The notes: generated by a model not told the origin, from the sequence alone. Counted from the first letter of the stretch, positions 46,091 to 54,238 are shown. The stretch is DNA of 64,000 nucleotides from Actinomyces oris (GCF_006546825.1 NZ_VICC01000001.1:622191-686190); one strand, 5' to 3'. Translations and numbers: made by a program.

Positions 46091-46909
46091 ATGTCCTCAC
46101 GCACCACCGCACGTCACCGCAAAGCCACCCGCGCCCTTACCCCACTGGATGACTTTGCTCCCACCGCGCGCCGCGGTCTGGCTGTCGCCGCTTCGTCCGG
46201 CCTCGCCCTGACCATGATGGCTTCGGGAGCCAACGCCGCCGGCCACACCGAGGTCACCTCCTCCGGCACCATCGAGGCTTCCGGCGTGACCCCCGGGGTC
46301 GGCATCTTCGCCGCCAACGCTCGCGAGGCCCTGGCCGCCCGCCAGCAGGTCACCATGTCTCAGGTCAACTGGGTCACCGAGGCTGCTCCTGAGGTGGAGG
46401 CTGTCGCCCCCGCCCCTGCGGCTCCTCAGGCGCCCGCCGCTCCCGAGGCCCCCGCTGCCCAGGCCGAGCAGACCTCCTCCGAGGCCGCCGCCCCGGCTGC
46501 TGCTGACCAGGGCACTGACTCCGCTGCTGCCGACACGCAGGCCGCTCAGGCCACCCCGGCCGCTGCGCCCGCCAGCACCTCCAACTCCTCTGTCGTGGCC
46601 ATCGCCATGCAGTACGTCGGTGCCCCCTACGTGTGGGGCGCCTCTGGCCCGAGCGCCTTCGACTGCTCCGGCTTCACGCAGTACGTGTACGCCCAGGTCG
46701 GCATCAGCCTGCCCCGTACCTCCTCCGAGCAGGCCGTGTCCGGCACCCCGGTGTCCGCCGCTGAGGCCCAGCCCGGCGACCTCGTCACCTGGCCCGGCCA
46801 CGTCGGCATCTACGCCGGTGACGGCAAGGTCATCGACGCCGGCAGCGAGGACACCGGTGTGGTCTACCGCGATCTCTGGGACTCCCCGAGCTTCGTCCGC
46901 GTCGGCTGA
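46091..46909 (+). CDS. Secreted NlpC/P60 peptidoglycan hydrolase
   Basis: 272-aa exported endopeptidase. The signal peptide ends after GLAVAASSGLALTMMASGANA (about residue 50). An N-terminal region of unknown fold is followed by a ~75-residue Ala/Pro/Glu linker (about 98-172). The C-terminal NlpC/P60 catalytic domain (about 165-272) has Cys in SAFDCSGFTQYVYAQVG, His in TWPGHVGIYAG and a polar third residue near GKVIDAGSE. It cleaves D-Glu to diaminoacid bonds in stem peptides in other members. ATG after AGGAGA. It is monocistronic, under the c-di-AMP riboswitch and followed by a perfect terminator. Confidence 0.94.
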   Translation: MSSRTTARHRKATRALTPLDDFAPTARRGLAVAASSGLALTMMASGANAAGHTEVTSSGTIEASGVTPGVGIFAANAREALAARQQVTMSQVNWVTEAAPEVEAVAPAPAAPQAPAAPEAPAAQAEQTSSEAAAPAAADQGTDSAAADTQAAQATPAAAPASTSNSSVVAIAMQYVGAPYVWGASGPSAFDCSGFTQYVYAQVGISLPRTSSEQAVSGTPVSAAEAQPGDLVTWPGHVGIYAGDGKVIDAGSEDTGVVYRDLWDSPSFVRVG

Positions 46910-46930
46910 TACCAGACGCTGAAGTCTTCA

Positions 46931-46970
46931 CCGTGAGGGGTGAGTGCCATCAGGCGCTCACCCCTCACGG
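46931..46970 (+). terminator. Hairpin terminator of the NlpC/P60 gene
   Basis: A 14-bp perfect stem (46931-46944 with 46957-46970), 21 bp after the stop codon. Confidence 0.85.
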
Positions 46971-47136
46971 CGTGTCAGGAGGGTGGGAGCCGGTCGATGC
47001 CGGTCACTGCCGGTCAACGGGGCGTCTCAAGGGAGCAAAACGAGGACAAGCCCTTCATGTGGTGGTCCCCACACCCCTTTTCGGGGCAGAATGTTCCTAG
47101 GGTCGTAGACCGTGATCTCGAGAAAGGGCAGATCCC

Positions 47137-48075
47137 ATGACTGATGACAATGTCGTCCTCGTTGGAGTCGATGGTTCACCGGAGTCCCTGGCGGCAGTGG
47201 ACTGGGCTGTGGCGCGGGCTGAGTGCCAGGGCTGGCGCGTCCACATCCTGTGCGCCTACTCCCTGCCCTCCTTCACCACCGCCTCTCTCGACGGCGGCTA
47301 CGCGGCGCTCGATGACTCGGCCATCAGGTCCGGCGCCCAGGCCGTCATCGATGAGGCTGTCGAGCGCGTCAAGAAGTCCGGCGTCGCCGTCACCTCCTCC
47401 CTGGAGACCGGGGACCCGGCAGGGGTCCTCGTCGACCTCTCCGAGGAGGCGACGCTGGCCGTCGTCGGCACCCGGGGCGGTGGCGGCTTCGCCGACCGGC
47501 TCCTGGGAACCGTCTCCTCGGCCCTTCCTGCGCACAGCCACTGCCCGGCCGTCGTCGTGCCCCAGCACAACGAGGGAGCCGACTACACGCCGGTACGCCG
47601 CATCGTCGTCGGGGTCGACGGCTCCTCCTCGGCACGCCGGGCCCTCAAATGGGCCGTGACCGAGGCTGAGGCGTGGGGCGCCGAGCTCACCGCCATCGCC
47701 GCCGTCCCGATGGCCTCCGGGGCCGGGGCGCTGGCCTGGCTGCCAGCCGCGGTCGACCGCGAGCAGGTCCTGGCCGACGTCCGCTCCGGACTCGACCGTG
47801 CCATCAATGAGGCCCTCGAGGGCCACGAGGGCGTCACGGTGCGCCGCCACGCCCTGGACGGCAATCCGGCCGAGCTCCTGGCCGAGTTCTCCACCGCCGT
47901 GGACCTCATCGTCGTCGGCTCGCGTGGGCGCGGGGGCTTCTCCGGTCTCCTGCTGGGCTCCACCAGCCAGGCCGTCCTGTCCCACGCCTCCTGCCCTGTG
48001 CTGGTCGCGCCGACGCACCAAGCCAAGGGGGAGCGGCGCACCTCGCGCACCTCCACCCCGTGGGGCCGGGCCTGA
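47137..48075 (+). CDS. Universal stress protein, two-domain UspA
   Basis: 312-aa cytoplasmic protein of two tandem Usp domains. Each has the N-terminal strand VLVGVDGSPESLAAVDWAV or IVVGVDGSSSARRALKWAV and the ATP-binding G-x-G-(x9)-G-S type signature GTRGGGGFADRLLGTVSSAL or GSRGRGGFSGLLLGSTSQAV. It therefore probably binds ATP. Tandem Usp proteins are common in actinobacteria under hypoxia or stress. The ATG follows AAAGGG at 9 nt. It is monocistronic, between the NlpC/P60 gene and tRNA-Arg. Confidence 0.93.
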   Translation: MTDDNVVLVGVDGSPESLAAVDWAVARAECQGWRVHILCAYSLPSFTTASLDGGYAALDDSAIRSGAQAVIDEAVERVKKSGVAVTSSLETGDPAGVLVDLSEEATLAVVGTRGGGGFADRLLGTVSSALPAHSHCPAVVVPQHNEGADYTPVRRIVVGVDGSSSARRALKWAVTEAEAWGAELTAIAAVPMASGAGALAWLPAAVDREQVLADVRSGLDRAINEALEGHEGVTVRRHALDGNPAELLAEFSTAVDLIVVGSRGRGGFSGLLLGSTSQAVLSHASCPVLVAPTHQAKGERRTSRTSTPWGRA

Positions 48076-48176
48076 GGCCCCACTCGCTGCGGCGAGCCCA
48101 TCGCTGCTCGCCGCGGCGCCACCCCGCGGCCCGTGTGGTCATGGGTGGGGCGATCCGCTGGTAGTCTTCCCTCCAG

Positions 48177-48249
48177 GCCCTCGTAGCTCAGGGGATAGAG
48201 CACCGCTCTCCTAAAGCGGGTGTCGTTGGTTCGAATCCAATCGAGGGCA
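48177..48249 (+). tRNA. tRNA-Arg (anticodon CCT)
   Basis: A 73-nt cloverleaf. The acceptor GCCCTCG pairs with CGAGGGC, the D-arm is GCTC..GAGC, the anticodon stem is CCGCT/AGCGG around loop CTCCTAA (CCT, reading AGG), and the T-arm is GTTGG-TTCGAAT-CCAAT. CCA is not encoded. Its 3' half is the integration site of the adjacent mobile element and remains intact after insertion. Confidence 0.97.
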
Positions 48250-48257
48250 CTGACACC
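48208..48257 (+). repeat. attL: 50-bp direct repeat, left
   Basis: This begins in the anticodon loop of tRNA-Arg and runs 8 bp past the tRNA. It is identical over all 50 bp to 54189-54238. Confidence 0.95.
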
Positions 48258-48325
48258 TTTCCGCGTCATCGCGGGAGTCAGCACCTCACCCGGTTCTGGC
48301 GCTCCCTCCCTTCATATCGGATCGC

Positions 48326-48347
48326 GTGTGCCATACGTATGTGGACA
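48326..48347. repeat. Palindrome between int and attL
   Basis: The centre CATACGTATG is a perfect 10-bp palindrome flanked by GTGTG and GGACAC. It could be an integrase arm site or a weak terminator of the int transcript. Confidence 0.45.
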
Positions 48348-48366
48348 CTGGTTTTCGCCTGGAATC

Positions 48367-49401
48367 TCAGGGTTTTGCGCTGCGCTCGTCCAGCATGGTG
48401 ACCAGTCGGCGCTCCTCGTCAGTGCTCACTAGGTGCAGGTATGCCCCTGTGGTAGTGACGGAGGCGTGACCCAACCAGGCGCTGACAGTCGCTACGTCGA
48501 CGCCCTTGCGCAGCCACTCGCATGCTGCTGTGTGGCGAAGATCATGGATTCGACGGCCGCCGCTGATCTCGTCCCACCGCACCGACCGTCTCATGTTGCT
48601 GCGGTTGAGCGGACCGCCCCGCGGGGAGGTAAACACAATGTCGTCTGGCTTCAGGCCACGCAGGCGCCGGCTGATGATGAGCGCAGGGCGTTGCATGAGC
48701 GGGACCTTCCGGACCTTCCCGCTCTTGGGGGCCTTCTCCGGGAATCCGTCGCTAGCACTTCGCCTCACGCGCAGCGCGGTGGCGATGCCATCGTCGTCGA
48801 TCACGACGTCGCGGGCACGTAGGGCCCTGAGCTCACCCCACCGCAGGCCCGTGTAGGCCAGCACGATAATCACGTCCCCGTACGGGCCTTCTGGTGCCAT
48901 CGTCTCGACCTCCCGCCACGAGAACGGGTTAGTTGCTGCCCCGATGGCATTGGTTCTCGGGATCCTGATGCCCCGGACGGGGTTGCGGTCGACGACAGCA
49001 AGTCCCTCGAGCCACGAGAAAAAGGCAGCCACTGTAATCAGTGCCCGCTGTTTTGTTCCCGGGCTGCCATTGATTGACTTGATCAAACGAGAAATCACTT
49101 GAGGATTGACATCGCAGACACGATGGGCGCGCAGCCACGCGGGCAGTGACGCGCATACCCCTTCGTCTCGTTGCAGCGTCGACGCAGCAACAACCTCACG
49201 GCGGTGCTCCAGGAAAAGCGGCAGCCACTCCTGAACTTTTTTAACCGCGCCGACGACGTCGATTCCTGCGGCCAGCTGACGTTTCATGCGTCGTTCCCAA
49301 GCGCGCGCATCAACCGGATTGTCGAATGTTCGCGTAGCGATCGCAGTTCCGCCGTCGTAAATGTAAGCACGCCATTTGCTGCCAGCTTTTGCGACCGTCA
49401 T
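48367..49401 (-). CDS. int: Tyrosine recombinase integrase of the AICE-like element
   Basis: 344-aa phage-type integrase. An N-terminal AP2-like arm-binding region (KWRAYIYDGGTAIATRTF) and a SAM-like core-binding domain (about 60-165) precede the catalytic domain. Catalytic residues are visible: Arg in YTGLRWGELRAL, His-x-x-Arg in IHDLRHTAACEWL, His in WLGHASVTTT and the nucleophile Tyr in TTGAYLHLV. It would integrate the element into the 3' half of tRNA-Arg(CCT). Its start overlaps the stop of the small upstream gene by 4 nt (ATGA), so it is the last gene of the tra-int operon, 110 bp from attL. Confidence 0.95.
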   Translation of the reverse strand: MTVAKAGSKWRAYIYDGGTAIATRTFDNPVDARAWERRMKRQLAAGIDVVGAVKKVQEWLPLFLEHRREVVAASTLQRDEGVCASLPAWLRAHRVCDVNPQVISRLIKSINGSPGTKQRALITVAAFFSWLEGLAVVDRNPVRGIRIPRTNAIGAATNPFSWREVETMAPEGPYGDVIIVLAYTGLRWGELRALRARDVVIDDDGIATALRVRRSASDGFPEKAPKSGKVRKVPLMQRPALIISRRLRGLKPDDIVFTSPRGGPLNRSNMRRSVRWDEISGGRRIHDLRHTAACEWLRKGVDVATVSAWLGHASVTTTGAYLHLVSTDEERRLVTMLDERSAKP

Positions 49402-49724
49402 TCGTCCGTGCTTTCTGGGATGAAAGTGTGGATATTCTCTGCAATGAGGAGAATCTGCTCAGAAAGATCGTCACAGTACTGGGCATACACTCTTTCGTGC
49501 TCCATCTCGTCAGCCACTGCATCGCGCTCGTCGGTGCAGACCTTGTCCTGCATGAGCTGGAGCTCGATCTCGGCAGCGATGTCGGCGGCACGCAGAGCCT
49601 CGTCGCGCACGGCACTGGCCCTGAGGCGGAGCTGCGCCGCCACGAAGTTGGACACTCCCCCAGGGAGGTTAGCGGCCTGCTTTCTGACCTCAGTAGACGA
49701 CAAGCGCCGGGTTCTCTTCATCAT
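49398..49724 (-). CDS. Small helical protein of the AICE-like element, unknown function
   Basis: 108-aa acidic, mostly helical protein (RLRASAVRDEALRAADIAAE, DERDAVADEMEHERVYAQYC) without an obvious HTH. It overlaps the 3' end of the translocase gene by 35 bp and the int start by 4 bp. The ATG at 49722-49724 follows GGGGACAGGA; the next codon is also ATG. Its position directly before int is where an excisionase often sits, but the sequence does not look like a typical winged-helix Xis, so no function is assigned. Confidence 0.6.
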   Translation of the reverse strand: MMKRTRRLSSTEVRKQAANLPGGVSNFVAAQLRLRASAVRDEALRAADIAAEIELQLMQDKVCTDERDAVADEMEHERVYAQYCDDLSEQILLIAENIHTFIPESTDE

Positions 49725-51201
49725 TCCTGTCCCCTGGTGCTGACGGCAGTCCATTGAGCGTGGCATCATCCACCCAGAAAGCTCTCACACGCTGGGGCTT
49801 ATTTGGGGTAGTCAGCTTCCCGTCCTGCTCCACCATTGTGATGGCATATGCCGCTCCGGGCATTCCCTTCAACTCTTTTTCGGGCTTAATCCCACCCTCC
49901 CACTCTTCGCGGTTAACCAGCATAAGCGAGTCGGCGACTCCGCTGGCCGCCATGATGATCCGTGAAGTGAAAAGGTCACGAGCTCGTAGTGCGTCTTTTC
50001 TTGGGTCCTGGAGTGCGGCAACGACAGAGATCGATGCGGCTCGACCTCGAGTCAGAATTGCGCGCAGGCTCTTGTCAACGCTCTTCTCTTCCTTTGTGGA
50101 ATCCGCCGCATATGTGAGCATAGCCGCCTCATCAATCATCACCACGATCCCCGGATAGGCCGGGCAGAGTTCGGCATTCCTCACTTTGTCACAACGCATC
50201 AGCTCCAGGCGGTCATCGAGTAGGGCATTGATCTCGGTGAGCAAATCAGCCGCCTCCGCGTAGGTGCGTGCCCGTTTTTCGAAGATCTGTTTGTAGGCTT
50301 CCTGCTCGACTCCGCCTTTCAGGTCGATACCATACATTTTGATGCGACGCGCTTGAATCTGAGGAGTCATCCCTACGGCGATACCACCTAGTACGCTGCC
50401 CTTCCCGGCGCCAGTCATGCCAACGATTAGGGTATGGCCGCCAATGATCGGGATCGTCCACTGCTCGCCGGCCTCGGTGATCCCCACCAGCGCCGACCCC
50501 ACTGGAGTGCCGGCCGCATCAGCCACCGGATACTCTCTAACCTCAGCGAGCGGATCCGGACCCACGACGACAGTGAGGACCACTCCGGCAGCGTCATCGG
50601 GAGATGACTCGGCCGTGACGGGTGCGCCCAGCGCGGATCCCAGCCGCTCCGCCGCTTTGGCCGTCTCAGCGGGAGACATGCTCGGCAACGAGCGAATAGT
50701 GACCTCGAGACCGCGGGGCACACGATGAATTGCTGTGACTTCGGGAACGTAGAGGTCCTCAACGATGTCGTCGCCGATCAGCGCATGATGGCGAACTCGG
50801 CGCTCCAGACCGGCAGCAGAGCACGCCGAGATCCAACGCAGCTCCCGCAGATTCCGTAGGACGCGATCGACATCATCGCGCCTCCAGTACGCGACGATCG
50901 CCACCCAGCTTGACCACGGCATCTCACCCGGGCGGAGCGTGGTGCGAATGGGCACACGGTGCCAAGCCAGCCACGACGCAAACGCGCACGCCATGACGAC
51001 AACCACCGCAATGAGAGCGAACGTCCACCGATTCCGCTCCGCAGCGATGAACCCCCAGACAGAGAGTGTCGTGAGGATGGCGGTGACTGTGGTTGCTATA
51101 GCCACCGTTAGTTGGCGCTCCCACCGGCGGAGCATCGGGCCACGACGACGGACGCGGCGCCGCCCGGCATCTGGCTGATCAAAATCTGCTGCGGTGCGCA
51201 T
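49690..51201 (-). CDS. FtsK/SpoIIIE (TraB-like) DNA translocase
   Basis: 503-aa membrane ATPase. Two N-terminal membrane helices (about 32-52 and 60-80) are followed by a ~170-residue linker domain and the FtsK-type motor. Walker A is IVGMTGAGKGSVLGG (about residue 260), followed by MYGIDLKGGVEQEAYK and Walker B IVVMIDEAAMLTY, then an arginine/sensor region AILTRGRAASISVVAALQDP. In AICEs this single protein moves double-stranded DNA between mycelial or cell partners. There is no gamma-like DNA-recognition domain. The ATG overlaps the preceding gene (TGATG), so expression is coupled. Confidence 0.9.
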   Translation of the reverse strand: MRTAADFDQPDAGRRRVRRRGPMLRRWERQLTVAIATTVTAILTTLSVWGFIAAERNRWTFALIAVVVVMACAFASWLAWHRVPIRTTLRPGEMPWSSWVAIVAYWRRDDVDRVLRNLRELRWISACSAAGLERRVRHHALIGDDIVEDLYVPEVTAIHRVPRGLEVTIRSLPSMSPAETAKAAERLGSALGAPVTAESSPDDAAGVVLTVVVGPDPLAEVREYPVADAAGTPVGSALVGITEAGEQWTIPIIGGHTLIVGMTGAGKGSVLGGIAVGMTPQIQARRIKMYGIDLKGGVEQEAYKQIFEKRARTYAEAADLLTEINALLDDRLELMRCDKVRNAELCPAYPGIVVMIDEAAMLTYAADSTKEEKSVDKSLRAILTRGRAASISVVAALQDPRKDALRARDLFTSRIIMAASGVADSLMLVNREEWEGGIKPEKELKGMPGAAYAITMVEQDGKLTTPNKPQRVRAFWVDDATLNGLPSAPGDRNDEENPALVVY

Positions 51202-51635
51202 CAGCGACCGCCCTTCCCGCTTGCGGAGTCGTCTGCGAGGAGCTCAACCTTCGGCTTCGAGGGTGTGGACGTCGCAGGGTTTGGAACCTCTATGAGCCTG
51301 TCGCAGGTAATGGCCTGGCGCGTCTCAGCGCGATCTCCGAACGACGTCACGGCGTACTGAGTGACCCACACGCGGCCATCCATCTTATAGAAGTGACCGT
51401 ACTTGTAGTTGCCTCGCTCGATGACCGAGATCGTGGTTCGCGTGTCAGGTCCGCCCCAGCGACTCGGGCCGACCACGCCGGTCGCGTACGTCGGTTCGCC
51501 AGATGGGGCGAGCTTCGGTGCGCCATCCCGCATGCGCGGCCTGACGTCCTCCGCGGTCAAATCCGTGCCCATGCCGGCAAAAATGGCGTCGGAGAACTGG
51601 GCTGAGTCGTACTGAACATCGGACAGATCAAGCAT
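51201..51635 (-). CDS. Hypothetical protein coupled to the translocase
   Basis: 144-aa soluble protein, family not recognised. It begins MLDLSDVQYDSAQFSDAIF, has a central aromatic stretch ERGNYKYGHFYKMDGRVWVT, and ends in a Pro/Ser/Lys-rich tail. The ATG follows AGGA at 8 nt and its TGA overlaps the translocase ATG. Short genes directly upstream of the tra gene are usual in AICEs, but similarity to spread or accessory proteins cannot be judged by eye. Confidence 0.7.
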   Translation of the reverse strand: MLDLSDVQYDSAQFSDAIFAGMGTDLTAEDVRPRMRDGAPKLAPSGEPTYATGVVGPSRWGGPDTRTTISVIERGNYKYGHFYKMDGRVWVTQYAVTSFGDRAETRQAITCDRLIEVPNPATSTPSKPKVELLADDSASGKGGR

Positions 51636-51644
51636 GACGAGTTC

Positions 51645-51836
51645 CTAAACGTATGGAAAACGGAAATCGGCACACAAAAAAGTGCACCACTGGTCGATGT
51701 CGTCAAAAGTAACCCCCTTCGAAACGGCCGTCAAATTTCTCGAAGACTCCGTACCCACCCCTTCATGCACATAAATTGCTAACCAAATATGTGTATAGGC
51801 GGGTCGGCTCGGATGGAAGATTTCGCTGAATAACAA
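51645..51836 (-). CDS. Doubtful small ORF of the AICE-like element
   Basis: A 63-codon frame from a TTG. Protein-like sequence (RQWNDIRSWHNQESLLFSEI) extends upstream of the TTG in the same frame as far as 51893, where a TAG stop and no normal start codon are found. It could be a fragment of a decayed gene, or a gene with an unusual start. AT-richer than its neighbours. Confidence 0.25.
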   Translation of the reverse strand: MLFSEIFHPSRPAYTHIWLAIYVHEGVGTESSRNLTAVSKGVTFDDIDQWCTFLCADFRFPYV

Positions 51837-51947
51837 CGATTCTTGGTTGTGCCACGATCGGATGTCATTCCACTGGCGTCCTTTAGTGGCAATCTAAAGC
51901 CATAATGTGACGTTACTCACACATGGTGATTCGGTGGCGTCCCGATC

Positions 51948-52181
51948 ATGGGCGACCAGGAACGCGAGAGTTGCCGAGCTGGCTGTGAGACGATGGCAGC
52001 CAGAGCGATAGCCGCCGCCAGGGTGCTGGCTGATGCGGAGACTCGGCCCGACTAACTCGTTGAGACACCGGAGGCGCTTGCTTCAGCCCAGGCCACTCTC
52101 GCGGAGACGCGGCGGGCGCTCGTCAATGCGACGCTGTATGCAGCAGTGAGTATGGGGAGAGCTGCGGTTGTCGCAAGATGA
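51948..52181 (+). pseudogene. Possible decayed small ORF with an internal stop
   Basis: An ATG-initiated frame of 77 codons is interrupted by TAA at 52053-52055. Both halves read as Ala/Arg/Glu-rich helix (AARAIAAARVLADAETRPD, then ETPEALASAQATLAETRRAL), which suggests one former small helical protein. It lies opposite to all other genes of the element. Weak evidence. Confidence 0.2.
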
Positions 52182-52258
52182 TCGGTGGAGACGGTGTAGT
52201 CGTGGCGGAAAGACGCCAAAGAATCAGATTGACCGTAACTTCTCTCTACAGGATCAAG

Positions 52259-52316
52259 GGGGCCGCCGAAGGCGGCCCCGGTTGGCGGCGCGCTCCTCGC
52301 GTCGCGCGCCGCCAAC
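52259..52316. repeat. Tandem strong hairpins, candidate origin or terminator
   Basis: Hairpin 1: GGGGCCGCC-GAA-GGCGGCCCC (52259-52279), 9 bp with a triloop. Hairpin 2: a 13-bp perfect stem (52281-52293 with 52304-52316) and a 10-nt loop, directly adjacent. Placed between rep and the tra operon in the non-coding stretch. Plausible as a rolling-circle origin, or as a bidirectional terminator. Confidence 0.6.
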
Positions 52317-52732
52317 CCACTAACGTGCTTGTGCCCTGCATCGTGAAATGCGGGACACGGATCGAAAGAACCGCAACATCACACCGAGAAACCTGGCATG
52401 CCACGAGATGCCGCCCCCGTACCACATCGGCACCAGCGCAGCGATGATGAGGCACCGCCGCGGGCCGGAGGGTAGGCGGGCCTGATGAAGCGTGCCCGAG
52501 CGCACACGCGTGACCAGGACAGAATCGCGCAGCAGCCAGTGATAGCGGCGAGACGCCCACCGCCATCCTCAACGACAGTCGGCACCGTCGCGCTGCTGGT
52601 CATCCATGGCCGGATGATCCGACCCCAACAGTGCGGAAATCACCAGCCAGAAAGCCATCAAGGTACCGCCTACCGGAGCCACCATTCTCTAAGCAACTCT
52701 GGTCGCCACCGAGGCCGCAACAGTCATCGCAC

Positions 52733-54136
52733 TCACCCGCCGTCGAGCAAGATGCCCGACCCGGGGTCCGGAGGAGCCCAAGCCAACGCGGTACCAGGAT
52801 CGCGCTCGATCTCACCGCGGATACGTCGCGCGTCCCGCGACCAGGACGTGGCCGATGCGTGCCGCCACACAACACTGTCGCCCAGTACGGAGCCTCGCGC
52901 CCGTGAGCAGTAGTCCTGTCTACGCCGACGGCAACGCGTGAGACTCAAACGATCAGGGCTCCAGTCCCGCGACGTGCTGAAAACCCTTCCGTGCCAACCG
53001 AATGAGCGGTGTCCGCCGCCACGACACCGATAGGAGCGCTGCAACCGCGAGTTGTGTGCCTCGCAGCACCGGCGATGACGAGCGCCATCCGCTCCGCCGC
53101 CAGGACGACCGCACCGCCAGGCATGTGCAGCCTGACTCATCCGTCGAATGTGACTGCGCCGGGCAATCTCATCAGGTGACGGGGTACATGGCATCTCCTC
53201 GTCATCGCCGTCAGAGCCGGCAGCAACTACGTCCTTGAGAACGTAATTGATGACCTTCGACATATAGCCCGAGGCTCTATAAGCCTGCTGCTCCGAGCCA
53301 ATCACGTCGGCGCGGAGCTGAGCACCCCATCGCAGAGCCCGGCCCGACGGAGAGGAGGTGGACACGCCTGCGCAAATCCTCTCCAGAGTCGATGCGCGCT
53401 GAGAGCCAGTCTCGGACCAGAGGAACCGCCGGTCCGCCCCGGTAACGCCGAGATCGATCTCAGACACCGACGGCGGCAGCGAGATCAAGACATGGAAATG
53501 GATCAAACCGCGGCTCTGCCACTCCGCGACCCGAACATACGATAACCGAGCCGAAGAGGTGCCCGTCACCCGGGCCAGCCAGTCCGACAGCGCGTCCGTG
53601 GTACGCGTGAAAAGACGTGGAGCACATCCGTTGAAGTCGACCGCGCCGCTGTAGTCGTATGAGGCGAGGTCAATAGGGACGCCACGCAAAGGCGAGTCAT
53701 GACGATGGCGCCGACCGCACCGGCACAGCGGCGGAGCACCCGAGGTCGGCGACTTCGGCACCCGGTGGACCTCCCCGAACGAAGGCGCGGTCAGAGTCAA
53801 CAGCACGAACTTCTCACCGGCATCAACCCGAGCCCGAAGACCGCTGTACACGACTGCTCTGACGTCGCCTCTATACAGACGTGCACAAGACGGACACGAC
53901 AGCACCGAACGTGACCCACAACGGATACCAACGACGCCAGACCGTCCCGATGCCTCGTCGTCGTAGCGCATCGGGACGGGGTGCCGACACGGCAGACGCG
54001 CAAGCAAAGCCTCGTCCTGCGCGGCGAGATCAGTATCACCCTCTAGCCTCGCTCTAACCATCTCCTCCAGCACCGGGCCAGCCAGGCGATCAGCCTCCGA
54101 GAGATCCCCGGCCCCCAGCGCCCTAAGAAGGTTCAT
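52733..54136 (-). CDS. RepSA-like replication initiator of the AICE-like element
   Basis: 467-aa protein resembling the RepSA rolling-circle initiator of pSAM2. A zinc-binding-like N-terminal segment (CRHPVP..GIRCGSRSVLSCPSCARLYRGD) is followed by FVLLTLTAPSFGEVHRVP, then DFNGCAPRLFTRTTDALSDW, LSYVRVAEWQSRGLIHFHVL with the HUH-like His-x-His, and GYMSKVINYVLKDV. The C-terminal SFGWHGRVFSTSRDWS corresponds to the G-F-x-G-H-x-x-T-K-S-R block of relatives. I choose the ATG 54134-54136, which has GGAAG at 6 nt; the ATG 54170-54172 lacks a site. The gene starts about 50 bp from attR. Confidence 0.8.
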   Translation of the reverse strand: MNLLRALGAGDLSEADRLAGPVLEEMVRARLEGDTDLAAQDEALLARLPCRHPVPMRYDDEASGRSGVVGIRCGSRSVLSCPSCARLYRGDVRAVVYSGLRARVDAGEKFVLLTLTAPSFGEVHRVPKSPTSGAPPLCRCGRRHRHDSPLRGVPIDLASYDYSGAVDFNGCAPRLFTRTTDALSDWLARVTGTSSARLSYVRVAEWQSRGLIHFHVLISLPPSVSEIDLGVTGADRRFLWSETGSQRASTLERICAGVSTSSPSGRALRWGAQLRADVIGSEQQAYRASGYMSKVINYVLKDVVAAGSDGDDEEMPCTPSPDEIARRSHIRRMSQAAHAWRCGRPGGGADGARHRRCCEAHNSRLQRSYRCRGGGHRSFGWHGRVFSTSRDWSPDRLSLTRCRRRRQDYCSRARGSVLGDSVVWRHASATSWSRDARRIRGEIERDPGTALAWAPPDPGSGILLDGG

Positions 54137-54188
54137 ATGCGCTTCCGAACCGGTCGCTGACACAGACGTCATGTAAACTGCGCCCGAA

Positions 54189-54238
54189 CTCCTAAAGCGG
54201 GTGTCGTTGGTTCGAATCCAATCGAGGGCACTGACACC
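54189..54238 (+). repeat. attR: 50-bp direct repeat, right
   Basis: An exact copy of 48208-48257. It holds only the 3' part of the tRNA (anticodon loop onward), so it is the displaced remnant created on integration. Confidence 0.95.

Larger units (their letters stand above)
51636..52732. other. 1.1-kb stretch of the AICE-like element without a confident gene
   Basis: Between the translocase operon and rep, no frame is convincing over any length. It holds a possible decayed frame at 51645-51893 (minus), a plus-strand frame broken by a stop (51948-52181), and two strong adjacent hairpins (52259-52316). Short genes for excision or copy control would be expected here in an AICE. None is clear; it may be the replication or transfer origin. 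Confidence 0.6.
48208..54238 (-). mobile_element. Miniature AICE-like integrative element in tRNA-Arg, about 6 kb
   Basis: The element is bounded by the 50-bp attL/attR repeats; the excised circle would be 5,981 bp. All recognised genes lie on the minus strand: RepSA-like replication protein, a conserved-looking small protein, FtsK/TraB-like translocase, a short protein overlapping the translocase gene's end, and tyrosine integrase next to attL. Integrase, single-protein DNA translocase and rolling-circle-type Rep together define actinomycete integrative and conjugative elements (pSAM2 type). Described AICEs are usually about 9-24 kb. Composition is visibly less GC-rich than the chromosome. 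Confidence 0.88.

Noticed and set aside
46091-46801. Long Gly-rich minus-strand frame opposite the NlpC/P60 gene
   Set aside because: A shadow of the Ala/Pro linker on the coding strand; no motifs or ribosome binding site.
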